Assembly: GCA_907163375.1 (NCBI GenBank)
Contig: CAJQUW010006967.1
Location: 186,001-250,000 of the forward strand
DNA: 64,000 bases
Reading direction: 5' to 3'
Source of the DNA: Prostheceraeus crozeri
Taxonomy: Eukaryota; Platyhelminthes; Polycladida; Euryleptidae
The notes under the pieces: generated by a model
What the model saw: only the letters and a program-made list of their open reading frames with translations
Database searches by the model: none
What the model was told of the DNA's origin: nothing
Shown here: one piece after another, positions 41,642 to 49,653 of the stretch
How positions within the stretch are numbered: position 1 is the stretch's first letter
Layout of the letters: each line of letters opens with the position of its first letter
Position numbers and translations under genes: made by a program

Positions 41642-42918
41642 TAACGATTATACTGAAGAATCACGTCACGATACTTTGTAATTTCAATATTTGAATCGAA
41701 GACTGCATAAATTAATACATTGATCGTCTCAGGTAGTGTTCTTTTGAACGTCAAATCCAAACGAATATTATGAGGCACGTTCGCTTGACGATAGGGTGCA
41801 CTAATATCGCTGTCAGCAGTCAAATCAAATGCATAAATAGTATATCCACTCTTAAATTCTTTCATAGTCAGTCCGTTGGTATCATCCGTATTGTAAAAGC
41901 CAAAGACATCCATAAAATCAACATAACTGCGCATAAATTGATCCGAAGCAAAATCTGGTTTGTAGGGTGGACCAGGATGACTCACACCATTAACACGTAA
42001 AGCAATTTCACTTAACTGATTGTGTTTAAAATTGAAAGGATTCTTCTTTATATTACCATTAAATGCATCATTTTCAACCATTGCCACCATGAGGAGCTTC
42101 GGTGCTTCCGATGGAAAGAGGCCATCTTTCATGAAACTCTTTTGATCTTTCGGAATTGTAAAGGTGAGAAGCTTTGTATGCTGAACGGGGTAAATGGCAT
42201 TTTGGCGGTTAAGACCTTCAGCATGCCCTCTAATGACACTTGGATTCGGTACTACTCGACGAATGTAAAGTGCAATATCTTCCACATGAATTCTAAAATT
42301 GTCAACTTTAGCAAATGCATTCAGCGCAAATTCAGGCTTATTCAATGTCAGCTTGAGTCGCATGCTGGTATTACAGAGTAAAAACTTTGACTGTCTAAAG
42401 AAGTCTAAATTCAGCGGACCATATAGCTGACATACTCTACTATCTTTAATCATAGCAGATCGCTTTACAAAGCCACTGTTTGTTTCAACATCAAATTTTC
42501 CTGCTTCATCTCTGTACCATCCCATGGCTTCCATATGACTTTTTTGTGCTGCTGGATGAAACTGTGATACATGATTGAAATATGATTTATAGGGATAATC
42601 GCTTTGACCACCTTCCACCTGCTGCTCTCCAATCGTTAGAGAAACATCGCGAAGTAATGTAGTCAATGGTAAATTGTTCAGTCCAACTTTATGTGCATCG
42701 TCAATAGCAGTTCCATCTGCTTGCTGAATTCTAAACCTCAAATCAAGCATCGCATAACTCAAATCTATGTAGTCATCACTACCACCAGGAATAACAAATT
42801 CAATGGGGCCAGCATTCTCAGCTGTTCGAGGATGATAATCTACAATACTTGAACTAAGAATATCTGTCTGTATGGCTTGTTGATCGAACAAACAAAAACC
42901 GGAAGTTTTACACTCCAT
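41641..42918 (-). CDS. MCP: Major capsid protein (double jelly-roll, Polinton PY type)
   Basis: Encodes 425 residues. The N-terminal signature FDQQAIQTDILSSSIVDYHP, then GPIEFVIPGGSDDYIDLSYA, is that of the widespread Polinton capsid family, annotated in animals as F54H12.2-like. It is followed by VSLTIGEQQVEGG and YPYKSYFNHV. By established family knowledge it forms the pseudo-hexameric capsomers. The C-terminus has strands such as HNIRLDLTFKRTLPETINVL. The start lies 2 nt after the stop of the basic minor protein gene and the stop overlaps the protease ATG, so the virion genes are packed head to tail. Confidence 0.87.
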   Translation of the reverse strand: MECKTSGFCLFDQQAIQTDILSSSIVDYHPRTAENAGPIEFVIPGGSDDYIDLSYAMLDLRFRIQQADGTAIDDAHKVGLNNLPLTTLLRDVSLTIGEQQVEGGQSDYPYKSYFNHVSQFHPAAQKSHMEAMGWYRDEAGKFDVETNSGFVKRSAMIKDSRVCQLYGPLNLDFFRQSKFLLCNTSMRLKLTLNKPEFALNAFAKVDNFRIHVEDIALYIRRVVPNPSVIRGHAEGLNRQNAIYPVQHTKLLTFTIPKDQKSFMKDGLFPSEAPKLLMVAMVENDAFNGNIKKNPFNFKHNQLSEIALRVNGVSHPGPPYKPDFASDQFMRSYVDFMDVFGFYNTDDTNGLTMKEFKSGYTIYAFDLTADSDISAPYRQANVPHNIRLDLTFKRTLPETINVLIYAVFDSNIEITKYRDVILQYNR

Positions 42919-42920
42919 GA

Positions 42921-43376
42921 TTAGAAGTTATAGCAGCGTCGTCGTTTAGCGCCTGATGAATGATTAGAGCCTCTGCGACGTTTGCGTGAATGCCTTTTGA
43001 CTGAAGATCGCACCTTACCAGCTCCGCGATGTTTCCTCCTTCCTTTTCTCATTCGTTTAGGTGATTTCTTTCCTTGAGTAACACCAGCAATGGTCTGCTT
43101 CAATGTTTTTAAACCGCGTTCCTTCCCACGATTCAACAAACTGCTCTTAAAACTTCTACCTCTGGAAAGATCACTAGCAACATCACCAGCAAAGCCAACG
43201 GCATTACTTAAAACATTTCGTTTTAAAGATCTACCGACATTGGATATGAGAGGTGCTACAACAGATTTCAGTGCACCAAGTATGCTACCTCCACGTTGGC
43301 GGCGAGCACCGATGTAAATTTGTCCTCCACCACTTACGTAGGAGGGTCGTGAATAAAATGAGGCAGTTGGATTCAT
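42921..43376 (-). CDS. Basic minor virion/core protein (pVI/pX-like)
   Basis: Encodes 151 residues. After a short glycine/tyrosine leader comes RQRGGSILGALKSVVAPLIS, a small amphipathic helix region seen in minor capsid proteins of adenovirus-like elements. The second half is extremely basic (KKSPKRMRKGRRKHRGAGK; KRHSRKRRRG), fitting DNA condensation inside a particle. Position directly before the capsid gene supports a virion role. No exact homologue can be named without a search. Confidence 0.65.
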   Translation of the reverse strand: MNPTASFYSRPSYVSGGGQIYIGARRQRGGSILGALKSVVAPLISNVGRSLKRNVLSNAVGFAGDVASDLSRGRSFKSSLLNRGKERGLKTLKQTIAGVTQGKKSPKRMRKGRRKHRGAGKVRSSVKRHSRKRRRGSNHSSGAKRRRCYNF

Positions 43377-43417
43377 AGCTCAAACCCTAAACATTGTTAG
43401 TTACAACTTTGCATGAA

Positions 43418-44638
43418 TCACTGTCGATCACTTAGATGAAAGATGTCGGCACGACGCATCCAAGAGTTCATACTTGAAGGATAACCAGTCCATTTAACAA
43501 GACACCATTCTTCACCTTGCCGTTTTTTACATCGAATGATTTTCTCTACCAAATATGTTTCACTTTCAGTGACTACCTCAATCTCATCGCGGTAAAAGCT
43601 ACCCTCAATTTCTTCATTATCGTAATCTTTCAACTTGTAGGTGGTCGGAGAGTCTTTTTGATTAATCCTTGATACTGTAAATACCTCCTCTGTCCAATTC
43701 GGGAGGTACCCTTTAGCAAAAACACTTTTCACTTTTGAGATACGAACTTTATCGCCAATTTTCACATCACTTTTCACATGAGTGCGTTTACGTTGGAATG
43801 ATTCGCGCACTTTATCTACATTGTCAGCATTTACATCTACTGGTCTGAGTCCAATAGAACGATGGATAGAGTGATTGTAGGCATGGAGTGTATCTTGTAG
43901 AACCTTTGTCCAATTTTGTGTCAAGTTGGCAGTAAAATGTCGCCACAAACGATTTTTTAATGTGCGATTAAAACGTTCAACGAGTGCAGCTTTATAAGCG
44001 CTCTTTACACTAAACAACTCAATGTCATGCCTCTCAAATAATCTTGTCACATGCTGATTTTCAAACTCTTTTCCTTGATCACTCTGAATTCTTTTTGGAA
44101 TGCGACCTTCTCGAAAAATTGTTTGGAATGCTTTTGCTACTCCTTTCCCTTCTTTAGTTTTTAAAGGTTGAGCCCACGCATAACGCGAGAAAATATCAAT
44201 GACGGTTAAAATAAAATTATTGCCCAAGTTATGTTTTGAAATGGAGGCAACATCGCACAAATCTGCTTGCCACTGTTCATCGATGTCATGAACAATATAA
44301 TGGCGGGTGCGGTACTTCTTTTTCGCTTGTTTGTGGAGTGTATAGGTAGCCTGACCCTTTAACCATCGTTTCACTTGTGATTGTGGAAGACCACTCGCTT
44401 TTGATAATTTCTTGATAGATGCAAATCCTGCCGGATGTTTTACATCATAATAGATTGACTTCAAACGTTCAGTCGATGACGGCTGACTCTTTTTCCTCCT
44501 TCTCATCTTTTTTCTTTCTTGCCTTTCTACATTTACAACAACTGCAGCATTTAGCTTTAGCGGTTTTGCGATCGTGTTCACATTGCTTAGGGGTTTCATT
44601 ATGAGAGCTGGCGCAGCAAGTGCAAGTGACAACGACAT
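43418..44638 (-). CDS. INT: Retroviral-type integrase with chromodomain
   Basis: Inserts the element's DNA ends into target DNA. From the first ATG (44638) 406 residues are encoded; starts at about 44599 or later are also possible. The catalytic DDE triad is visible in EQWQADLCDV, RIQSDQGKEFEN and ALVERFNRTLKN. After it comes an SH3-like segment (VKIGDKVRISKVKSVFAKGY) and a C-terminal chromodomain (YLVEKIIRCKK...WCLVKWTGYPSSMNSW), which in this family may steer integration. The first part is lysine/arginine-rich and overlaps a cysteine-rich frame (44469-44684). Confidence 0.92.
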   Translation of the reverse strand: MSLSLALAAPALIMKPLSNVNTIAKPLKLNAAVVVNVERQERKKMRRRKKSQPSSTERLKSIYYDVKHPAGFASIKKLSKASGLPQSQVKRWLKGQATYTLHKQAKKKYRTRHYIVHDIDEQWQADLCDVASISKHNLGNNFILTVIDIFSRYAWAQPLKTKEGKGVAKAFQTIFREGRIPKRIQSDQGKEFENQHVTRLFERHDIELFSVKSAYKAALVERFNRTLKNRLWRHFTANLTQNWTKVLQDTLHAYNHSIHRSIGLRPVDVNADNVDKVRESFQRKRTHVKSDVKIGDKVRISKVKSVFAKGYLPNWTEEVFTVSRINQKDSPTTYKLKDYDNEEIEGSFYRDEIEVVTESETYLVEKIIRCKKRQGEEWCLVKWTGYPSSMNSWMRRADIFHLSDRQ

Positions 44639-44684
44639 TCACCTCTGGCGGCTCATTACATGGCAAGCAACACATCTGCTTCAT
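44469..44684 (-). CDS. Candidate small cysteine-rich protein overlapping the integrase start
   Basis: A 71-codon frame whose ATG lies 1 nt after the stop of the 230-residue gene, exactly where the tight packing of this strand predicts the next start. It has 11 cysteines, mostly in pairs (MCCLPC, CTCCASSH, KCCSCCKCRK), and a basic/acidic tail, like a small zinc-binding protein. It overlaps the integrase frame by about 170 nt, so it may be a true overlapping gene or a by-product of the integrase leader region. Confidence 0.4.
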   Translation of the reverse strand: MKQMCCLPCNEPPEVNVVVTCTCCASSHNETPKQCEHDRKTAKAKCCSCCKCRKARKKKDEKEEKESAVID

Positions 44685-44685
44685 A

Positions 44686-45378
44686 TTAATAGTCTGAGAA
44701 CATGTATTTCCTAGGAGGAGCTGTTTTACGTTTTCCTTTTACCAGTTTTAGTGGCGATACAGATCTACGTCGAGTTCTTCCCCTTGTTTGCTTAGTGAGT
44801 GTGGGAGGGGATGTAGCAGGTGACGTCTTAAACCAATTTGTTGGCATTTTCATCGCCTGAAGCATTGGAGTAGTAGCCACTGTTGAATCAAGTTCTTTCA
44901 ATGTCTCATTATTTAAAGCAAATTTTGGCACATTATGCTTTTTCAATAGTTTAAGAAAGTATGACCAACCAGGTGGAACATAGCCCTGACGGCGCTTTCT
45001 ACGTGTCGCATACTGAATCAAGTCTTCATAACGTGAAGCATCAATCACTTTATTTTCATCTGTAATGATTTCTCCTCTATCATTTACATTGAGATGGGGT
45101 TCAATACTGTTGAAAAGAGATATGGCATGTGCGCGAGATGCTAAAGGTGTAGCAGTCGATACAGAGTCACGCATCTTATTCTTCAAGTTTTTCAATTGCT
45201 CAACAGTTTCCGATTGTAATAATACAGCACGATGTGGATCTTTGATGTGAACATTTTGCTGATAATCTATTTCTTTCCTATACATTTGATTTGCAAGAGG
45301 TTGCTTTACTTGCTGCATGGCAGTCAATTGTACATATTCATCCTGAGGAATAACAATCATGCGAGAATAAGAACTCAT
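44686..45378 (-). CDS. Conserved Polinton protein of unknown function
   Basis: Encodes 230 residues starting MSSYSRMIVIPQDEYVQL, a start style that I associate with a conserved but uncharacterised Polinton gene near the ATPase. The middle has a basic RRKRRQGYVPPGWSYFLKLL segment, and the C-terminus is basic and serine-rich (RGRTRRRSVSPLK). Its ATG overlaps the ATPase stop by 4 nt (ATGA). It is probably a virion or DNA-handling protein, by neighbourhood. Confidence 0.62.
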   Translation of the reverse strand: MSSYSRMIVIPQDEYVQLTAMQQVKQPLANQMYRKEIDYQQNVHIKDPHRAVLLQSETVEQLKNLKNKMRDSVSTATPLASRAHAISLFNSIEPHLNVNDRGEIITDENKVIDASRYEDLIQYATRRKRRQGYVPPGWSYFLKLLKKHNVPKFALNNETLKELDSTVATTPMLQAMKMPTNWFKTSPATSPPTLTKQTRGRTRRRSVSPLKLVKGKRKTAPPRKYMFSDY

Positions 45379-45992
45379 AGTTTGTAGATAATCATGGGAG
45401 TTTTCAAAATATCACTTCGAAATCTAAATTCTTCCGGACACTCTTGCGTAAAGTCAATGAATAAGTAACCGTATGGTTTTTCAGTAGCTGCTTGAAAAAT
45501 TTCAATTAAGGCTTTTGATCCTCTGGGTGCAACTTGTCGCGCTAAAATTTCAAATTGACTTTTATCTCGCGGATTCTTGAAAATAGCATAATAGTGTGTA
45601 TTCAGGTTTCGTGTACGAGCTTCTTTTCCATCAGGAAACAAATTTTGTGTAATATAGATGATAAAACACCTTTTATGGTGTGCTGCGCGAGTGAACATAT
45701 CTGTAACATCTTTTGAATTCTTACTTTCTTTTAATAAATCATCCAATACAACAACATCATTAGACTGAAGTTTATCCACTGGAATAATTCCTTCATGTCG
45801 AATAAAGTTGCGACTTTGCAATTCCTGAAACAGCGACGGTTGATAAATACCATAACACCAAATCACTCGATTGATAGGTTCCTTAAACAACTCCCTTCTT
45901 TTATCCAATAAATTCAGCGTGAAAACAGTTTTACCTGCATGAGATGGACCTGATACAGTCAGAACTTTATCACATTGAAGTCTGAAATCCAT
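45375..45992 (-). CDS. ATP: DNA-packaging ATPase (A32/FtsK-HerA type)
   Basis: Encodes 205 residues from the ATG at 45992 (MDFRLQCDKVLTVSG). The Walker A P-loop is GPSHAGKT and Walker B is VVVLDDLL, followed by a sensor-like CFIIYITQNLF. These are the marks of the Polinton/NCLDV packaging ATPase that pumps DNA into the capsid. The gene follows a basic protein gene by 31 nt and overlaps the next gene by 4 nt. Confidence 0.9.
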   Translation of the reverse strand: MDFRLQCDKVLTVSGPSHAGKTVFTLNLLDKRRELFKEPINRVIWCYGIYQPSLFQELQSRNFIRHEGIIPVDKLQSNDVVVLDDLLKESKNSKDVTDMFTRAAHHKRCFIIYITQNLFPDGKEARTRNLNTHYYAIFKNPRDKSQFEILARQVAPRGSKALIEIFQAATEKPYGYLFIDFTQECPEEFRFRSDILKTPMIIYKL

Positions 45993-46023
45993 TTTATTAC
46001 TTTGAGACTCAACATTTGCATAA

Positions 46024-46380
46024 TTAACGCTTAGAGCCAAAGATATTTCCCAATAGGTTGCCCACGGCAGGAGCTATCATTGGAAGTATTGCTGAAAGGA
46101 AACCGCCCTTTTGTGTTAGAGTTTTCCTCTTTCTTTGAAGGGCGACTTTAGGATTGGAGATGAAACGCAATTTCGTAGCATATCGCTTAAGTAACTTTCG
46201 TTGTTTTGGCGCTAATTTCTTCGTCCTCAACTTCCTCACATGAGAAATAATTTCACAAATGAATTTATCGTTAGCATGTCGTATAGCATTGTATCGCTGA
46301 TTTGCTTTCATTCGTCGGAGAGCTTGAATGGCTGAAGAAAACTTTTGACTTTTACGTTTCGTCATTTTACGTTTCGCCAT
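46024..46380 (-). CDS. Small basic virion-type protein with hydrophobic C-terminal helix
   Basis: Encodes 118 residues, strongly basic (MAKRKMTKRKSQKF; RKLRTKKLAPKQRKLLKRYA), with a C-terminal hydrophobic/glycine segment GGFLSAILPMIAPAVGNLLG. This combination recurs in Polintons and adenovirus-like elements and is thought to belong to minor capsid or core proteins that touch DNA and membranes. It lies between the RING-type gene and the ATPase gene. Confidence 0.65.
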   Translation of the reverse strand: MAKRKMTKRKSQKFSSAIQALRRMKANQRYNAIRHANDKFICEIISHVRKLRTKKLAPKQRKLLKRYATKLRFISNPKVALQRKRKTLTQKGGFLSAILPMIAPAVGNLLGNIFGSKR

Positions 46381-46431
46381 TTTCCGTGTTAGTCTTTGCT
46401 AAAACCTATCTTTACCACATTTGCATAGGTA

Positions 46432-46755
46432 CTAACTATTGCGACATAAGTGACACTCGAAATGAGCAATGTCACAGTGGTTACATTGGCAAAGTTGAAT
46501 GCAATTACGTATGAAACAGCGTTGACAAAAAGCATGCTTACATCTCTTGAAGATGCGCTTTTCATTTCCATCCTTTCGCTTACATACATCGCAACACATA
46601 GTTTCACCGTTACTGATGTCTATAGCAAGTCTTTTTGAAGATATGAATTTGCTAGCCTTTTCTAAATAATAGACGCATGTACAGAAGGAATATACTTCGA
46701 GAGTGAGCAGACATAGCTCGAAAACCAGTTGTGCTACAATCAAGTACCACTGCAT
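46432..46755 (-). CDS. Membrane-anchored RING-like zinc protein
   Basis: Encodes 107 residues from the ATG at 46755, 2 nt after the stop of the upstream gene. An N-terminal hydrophobic stretch (WYLIVAQLVFELCLLTLEVY) could anchor it in a membrane. Then CCDVCKRKDGNEKRIF, CKHAFCQRC, CNHC and CHLC follow a RING-type C-x2-C...C-x-H-x2-C-x2-C...C-x2-C pattern. RING proteins usually act as ubiquitin ligases, so this may modify host defences. Ligase activity is inference. Confidence 0.6.
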   Translation of the reverse strand: MQWYLIVAQLVFELCLLTLEVYSFCTCVYYLEKASKFISSKRLAIDISNGETMCCDVCKRKDGNEKRIFKRCKHAFCQRCFIRNCIQLCQCNHCDIAHFECHLCRNS

Positions 46756-46757
46756 TT

Positions 46758-47168
46758 TCAATTTTTCTTTATGGAAAGTTGAATGTGAATATCTGAAATC
46801 GCTTCAATCACTAGACTGCTACCATGATGGTTAAATGCGTTAAGACGTTCAGCAATTTTTATCATATGTCTTTTAAAAAATTCTTGGGGGTGATCTACCA
46901 CTTCCATTGAATAAGAAGCAAAATGGAAAGAGCGACTTTCCACCTCTTCCTTTCCAAAATGACTAAACTTAATTTTCGCAACTAATCGCGCCATGATAAT
47001 GCTATCAGAGAATGTATTCATTAACTCTAGAAATAGAGTGCTAGCATCATCGACCACTGCTTCGATGTCGGTCTCATCTTTATGAAATTTTATCACATAA
47101 TCTTGAACAGCTCCTTTTAAACTTTGCCTATGAAAACGTAATGTTCCGCAGTCGTTTGAGAAAGACAT
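46758..47168 (-). CDS. Stand-alone Polinton N-terminal-type domain protein
   Basis: Encodes 136 residues. The stretch SRSFHFASYSMEVVDHPQEF, followed by IKIAERLNAFNHHGSSLVIE, resembles a domain usually found before the polymerase or in separate Polinton proteins (strand-rich start, then a helix ending near GSGW and LxINI). A related segment is present in the polymerase of this element (around FHIPSSSATEVVDCESWLNF, then ISLLESHA). The function of the domain is unknown. The gene lies 2 nt before the RING-like gene. Confidence 0.55.
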   Translation of the reverse strand: MSFSNDCGTLRFHRQSLKGAVQDYVIKFHKDETDIEAVVDDASTLFLELMNTFSDSIIMARLVAKIKFSHFGKEEVESRSFHFASYSMEVVDHPQEFFKRHMIKIAERLNAFNHHGSSLVIEAISDIHIQLSIKKN

Positions 47169-47255
47169 GATCGCCCTTTATCTAACCCATCCATTGCATG
47201 AAAACAACAACTCTTCTCATAGTAACATTTATTGAATAATGGTAACAAGCATGCA

Positions 47256-47786
47256 TTATAAATCAATGGTTTGAAAGAGATAAAATAGATACAGCTGGTA
47301 ACTATCATACAGCGAGCAATGATAACCATACAGGACTTTGGCAGTGTTGAGGTAAGGAGGAAAGAAGCATTGGTTATGAACGTAGCTACTACAACGAACA
47401 GACAAAATAGGAACACACAAATCCTTAAAACGTTTTGTGACTTCATGATAATGTTGATTCACTCTACTATCCCAAGGTGGGAGCAAAATATCATCAATGA
47501 TTAGATTGGGAAATACTTTCCTCTCCTTACCAGGATTATTACAAAAGATGCGTATAACATTGAAAGCAGCTAACCATCGTTTAAAGTCAATAAGAAGAGC
47601 ACTCTCACAAGAAAAGCCATAGTCTTGCAAATATTTCAGATTAAGTCCATGAATGTGTTTTCTCGCCCATTGATCAACATTGGGATCGCAGTTGGCATGT
47701 TGATGATAGACACTAACAATCTGATATGTCCAATTGTTCATAGCAATAGCACTGAGCTCCTGTACAGGTTCACCCTCACAATCCAT
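47256..47786 (-). CDS. DEDD exonuclease-like protein
   Basis: Encodes 176 residues opening MDCEGEPVQELSAIAM, where D-x-E followed by a strand (ELSAIA) matches the first motif of DEDD 3'-5' exonucleases. Later come WARKHIHGLNLKYLQDYGFS and LIDFKRWLAAFNVIRIFCNN, a layout that I recall from an uncharacterised exonuclease-like family in invertebrate transposon-rich genomes. It could process DNA or RNA of the element or host. The last catalytic motif is not clear. Confidence 0.5.
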   Translation of the reverse strand: MDCEGEPVQELSAIAMNNWTYQIVSVYHQHANCDPNVDQWARKHIHGLNLKYLQDYGFSCESALLIDFKRWLAAFNVIRIFCNNPGKERKVFPNLIIDDILLPPWDSRVNQHYHEVTKRFKDLCVPILSVRCSSYVHNQCFFPPYLNTAKVLYGYHCSLYDSYQLYLFYLFQTIDL

Positions 47787-47838
47787 AAAAATGATGATAG
47801 AAGCCTAAAACGGAAATTTACACATCTAAGGAAACGTT

Positions 47839-48039
47839 CTATAACATATTACAAAATGAAGAATTACATCGATGCTTTTCACGACAAAATACACAAATGA
47901 TATGATGGCAACGAAGAAGTAAAATGTATCTAATAAGACCACGTCTACGACACTCAAAGCACATAAGCGAATTGTCATAGGGTAGAGTTAGGAAAGGACT
48001 AGCAATTCTCCTTCTTTGATTTGCGTTTTGATGTAGCAT
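47839..48039 (-). CDS. Small RING-like zinc protein
   Basis: Encodes up to 66 residues from an ATG at 48039, or 41 from 47964. CFECRRRGLIRYIL, then CHHIICVFCREKHRC, gives C-x2-C, then C-x-H-x3-C-x2-C, the same order as in the RING-like gene at 46432-46755. The longer version overlaps the end of the upstream spliced gene by 41 nt. It may be a second, shorter member of the same family. Confidence 0.45.
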   Translation of the reverse strand: MLHQNANQRRRIASPFLTLPYDNSLMCFECRRRGLIRYILLLRCHHIICVFCREKHRCNSSFCNML

Positions 48040-48774
48040 TCTTCTCCGACTTGCGCTTCGTACCACTGCTGTTAAGGATTTGATCAATTATGTCGTCCAC
48101 GTTGGGTGGTTTCGGAATATATAGGATGGATTCCATATGCATGGAGAGAGAGGCTATTTTATTATCCTTGTGTCGACCATAATATAGCCCATTCACTTTG
48201 AAAAGGATATCCCAAGTACCTTCTCCGAGCTCATCACATCTGATGGGTATTGAATGATCTCCCTCCTTCTTATAGTAAGTACACCAATGTGATACCGGTA
48301 GGCAAATGTGATTACCATCCCAAATCTTTCTATAGGGAGTATCCTTGTCATCTCTCGCCTTCCACTCTTGAGCAAGAGGAGTAGGAATGTCCATATTTAA
48401 TGTCACGTACTCCTCAATAATATCAAGTTGGTGGCGAATGTACGGACTCACGGGGATCAGTATGTAGTCCCCATACTGATTGTGCATTATCTTGACATCC
48501 GTGGAAGGGAGCATTCCCGTTTGGAGTACTACGCTATGATCATCATAACGCAAGGCTTGTTTAAATTTACGCTGTAGCGGTGTAGGATTATGTACCTTGG
48601 ATGTTTCTTCCACTGGCCTCAGTTGTAGATGATCTGACCGTAGCGAACCTTGTAACGTTTGACCGCCATTTTGTCCTACTAGTGCAGCAGATGGAGTAGA
48701 TGCCTGAAAATGAAAAAAGATTGTATTAAGTTTACGTTCAAGGGAGGAGAGGGAGGGAAGTAGCGACTTACCAT
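47999..48774 (-). CDS. Unknown Polinton protein, spliced, first gene of the right arm
   Basis: The ATG at 48774-48772 is the last codon of exon 1, followed directly by a GTAAGT donor. A 68-bp intron (48704-48771) ends in TTTTCAG, and the frame continues from 48703 to the stop at 47999 (about 235 residues). The product is soluble and mixed in charge, with YGDYILIPVSPYIRHQLDII, WDGNHICLPVSHWCTYYKK and a very basic tail (KRKSEKNATSKRKSKKE). No family was recognised. Its promoter and leader match those of the polymerase gene, so both may be switched on together. Confidence 0.62.
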
Positions 48775-48799
48775 TTTAGTTGGATAATAGAACAGGGAA

Positions 48800-48880
48800 C
48801 TAGAGAGAGAAAATGTGCGTCCGTCACTCGTGTGATTCAACGATGGAATGATTCTCACTGTGGAAGGCTCGCTATTTATA
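48800..48880 (-). promoter_or_regulatory. Core promoter and shared leader of the right-arm gene set
   Basis: On the minus strand TATAAATA (48873-48880) is followed about 35 bp later by TGAATCACACGAGTGACG, GACGCAC and a CT-rich run. This is nearly the same leader as before the polymerase gene at 32660. Confidence 0.7.
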
Positions 48881-49079
48881 AAGAAATGCTTGATTCTCAT
48901 TGGATGATGATCCTCATTGGACAATAACATCAAGTTGATTCCAAATCTGGCATCCGTTTACCAATCCGATAGTTCGTTTTGAAGCTACAGCCCAAAACGT
49001 CCCAAATTCTAACTCTGTCGTTTTTCACCAATGTCCCAAAATCTTAAATGGCGTCTCACATGTAAACGAAGGCAGATAC

Positions 49080-49647
49080 GAACAAGCCGATTCTTTCACT
49101 GAATTTGTCTCACTCTTAGCTTTCAAACGAGCTATCGCACGACAAAATCCGTCCACTGGAAGCAAGCTGTCCAGGGGGGGGGGACGTCAGCCGAAAATTT
49201 TTTCTCTCCGATTTCGCTGGAAACATCCTTCCTAACCCAAAATTTCACGTAGATTCCGAATCTGGCCTCCGTTTTCTCATCCGATGCTTCGTTTGGACGC
49301 TACACACCAAAAACATCACACACTATAGCCTCAAGACTAATCCTGGCGGTCGCCCACGTCAACCTAGACGGTCGCCCACGTCAACCAGGCGGTCGGACCA
49401 ACGCACCCGAGTCTCACACTCTGTCGTTGCAGAGGGGGGGGGACGTCAGCGAACATGTTGTGAACGTGGACCCACCCGGCCGGCACACCACGACAGACCA
49501 CAACCTCTGTCGTTCCAGAGGGGGGGGGGGACTCAGACACGAAGCACCACGGCGGCCGACCACGACACTCTGCCGTGCCAGAGGGGGGGGGGACGCAGCG
49601 ATGGCCGCCATCTTGCGCGGTCCAGAAGTGGAGTTTTGCTTACTACT
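49080..49647 (-). repeat. Polinton right terminal inverted repeat
   Basis: Reverse complement of 25522-26088 apart from G/C-run lengths. A diverged copy of one inner segment (the part reading ATCTGGC...CCGTTT) also occurs just inside, at about 48940-49000. Confidence 0.95.
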
Positions 49648-49653
49648 TAAAAC
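49648..49653. repeat. Polinton target-site duplication, right copy
   Basis: TAAAAC, identical to 25516-25521. Confidence 0.95.

Larger units (their letters stand above)
25522..49647. mobile_element. Polinton (Maverick) element, apparently whole and young
   Basis: A 24,126-bp virus-like DNA element. It has terminal inverted repeats of about 567 bp starting AGTAGTAAGC, a perfect 6-bp target duplication TAAAAC (25516-25521 and 49648-49653), and the Polinton hallmark genes: protein-primed polymerase B, retroviral-type chromodomain integrase, A32/FtsK-type ATPase, adenain-like protease, and a major capsid protein of the double-jelly-roll family. The two inverted repeats differ visibly only in C-run length, and the hallmark genes are open. 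It therefore appears whole, with no clear break in them, and recently inserted, although terminal repeats can also be kept alike by gene conversion. It carries unusual cargo: a TBP homologue, PC4-like proteins and histone-style 3' ends. Confidence 0.95.

Noticed and set aside
48679-48933. 84-codon minus-strand frame
   Set aside because: It covers the TATA box, leader and first intron of the right-arm gene, so it is better read as regulatory sequence.
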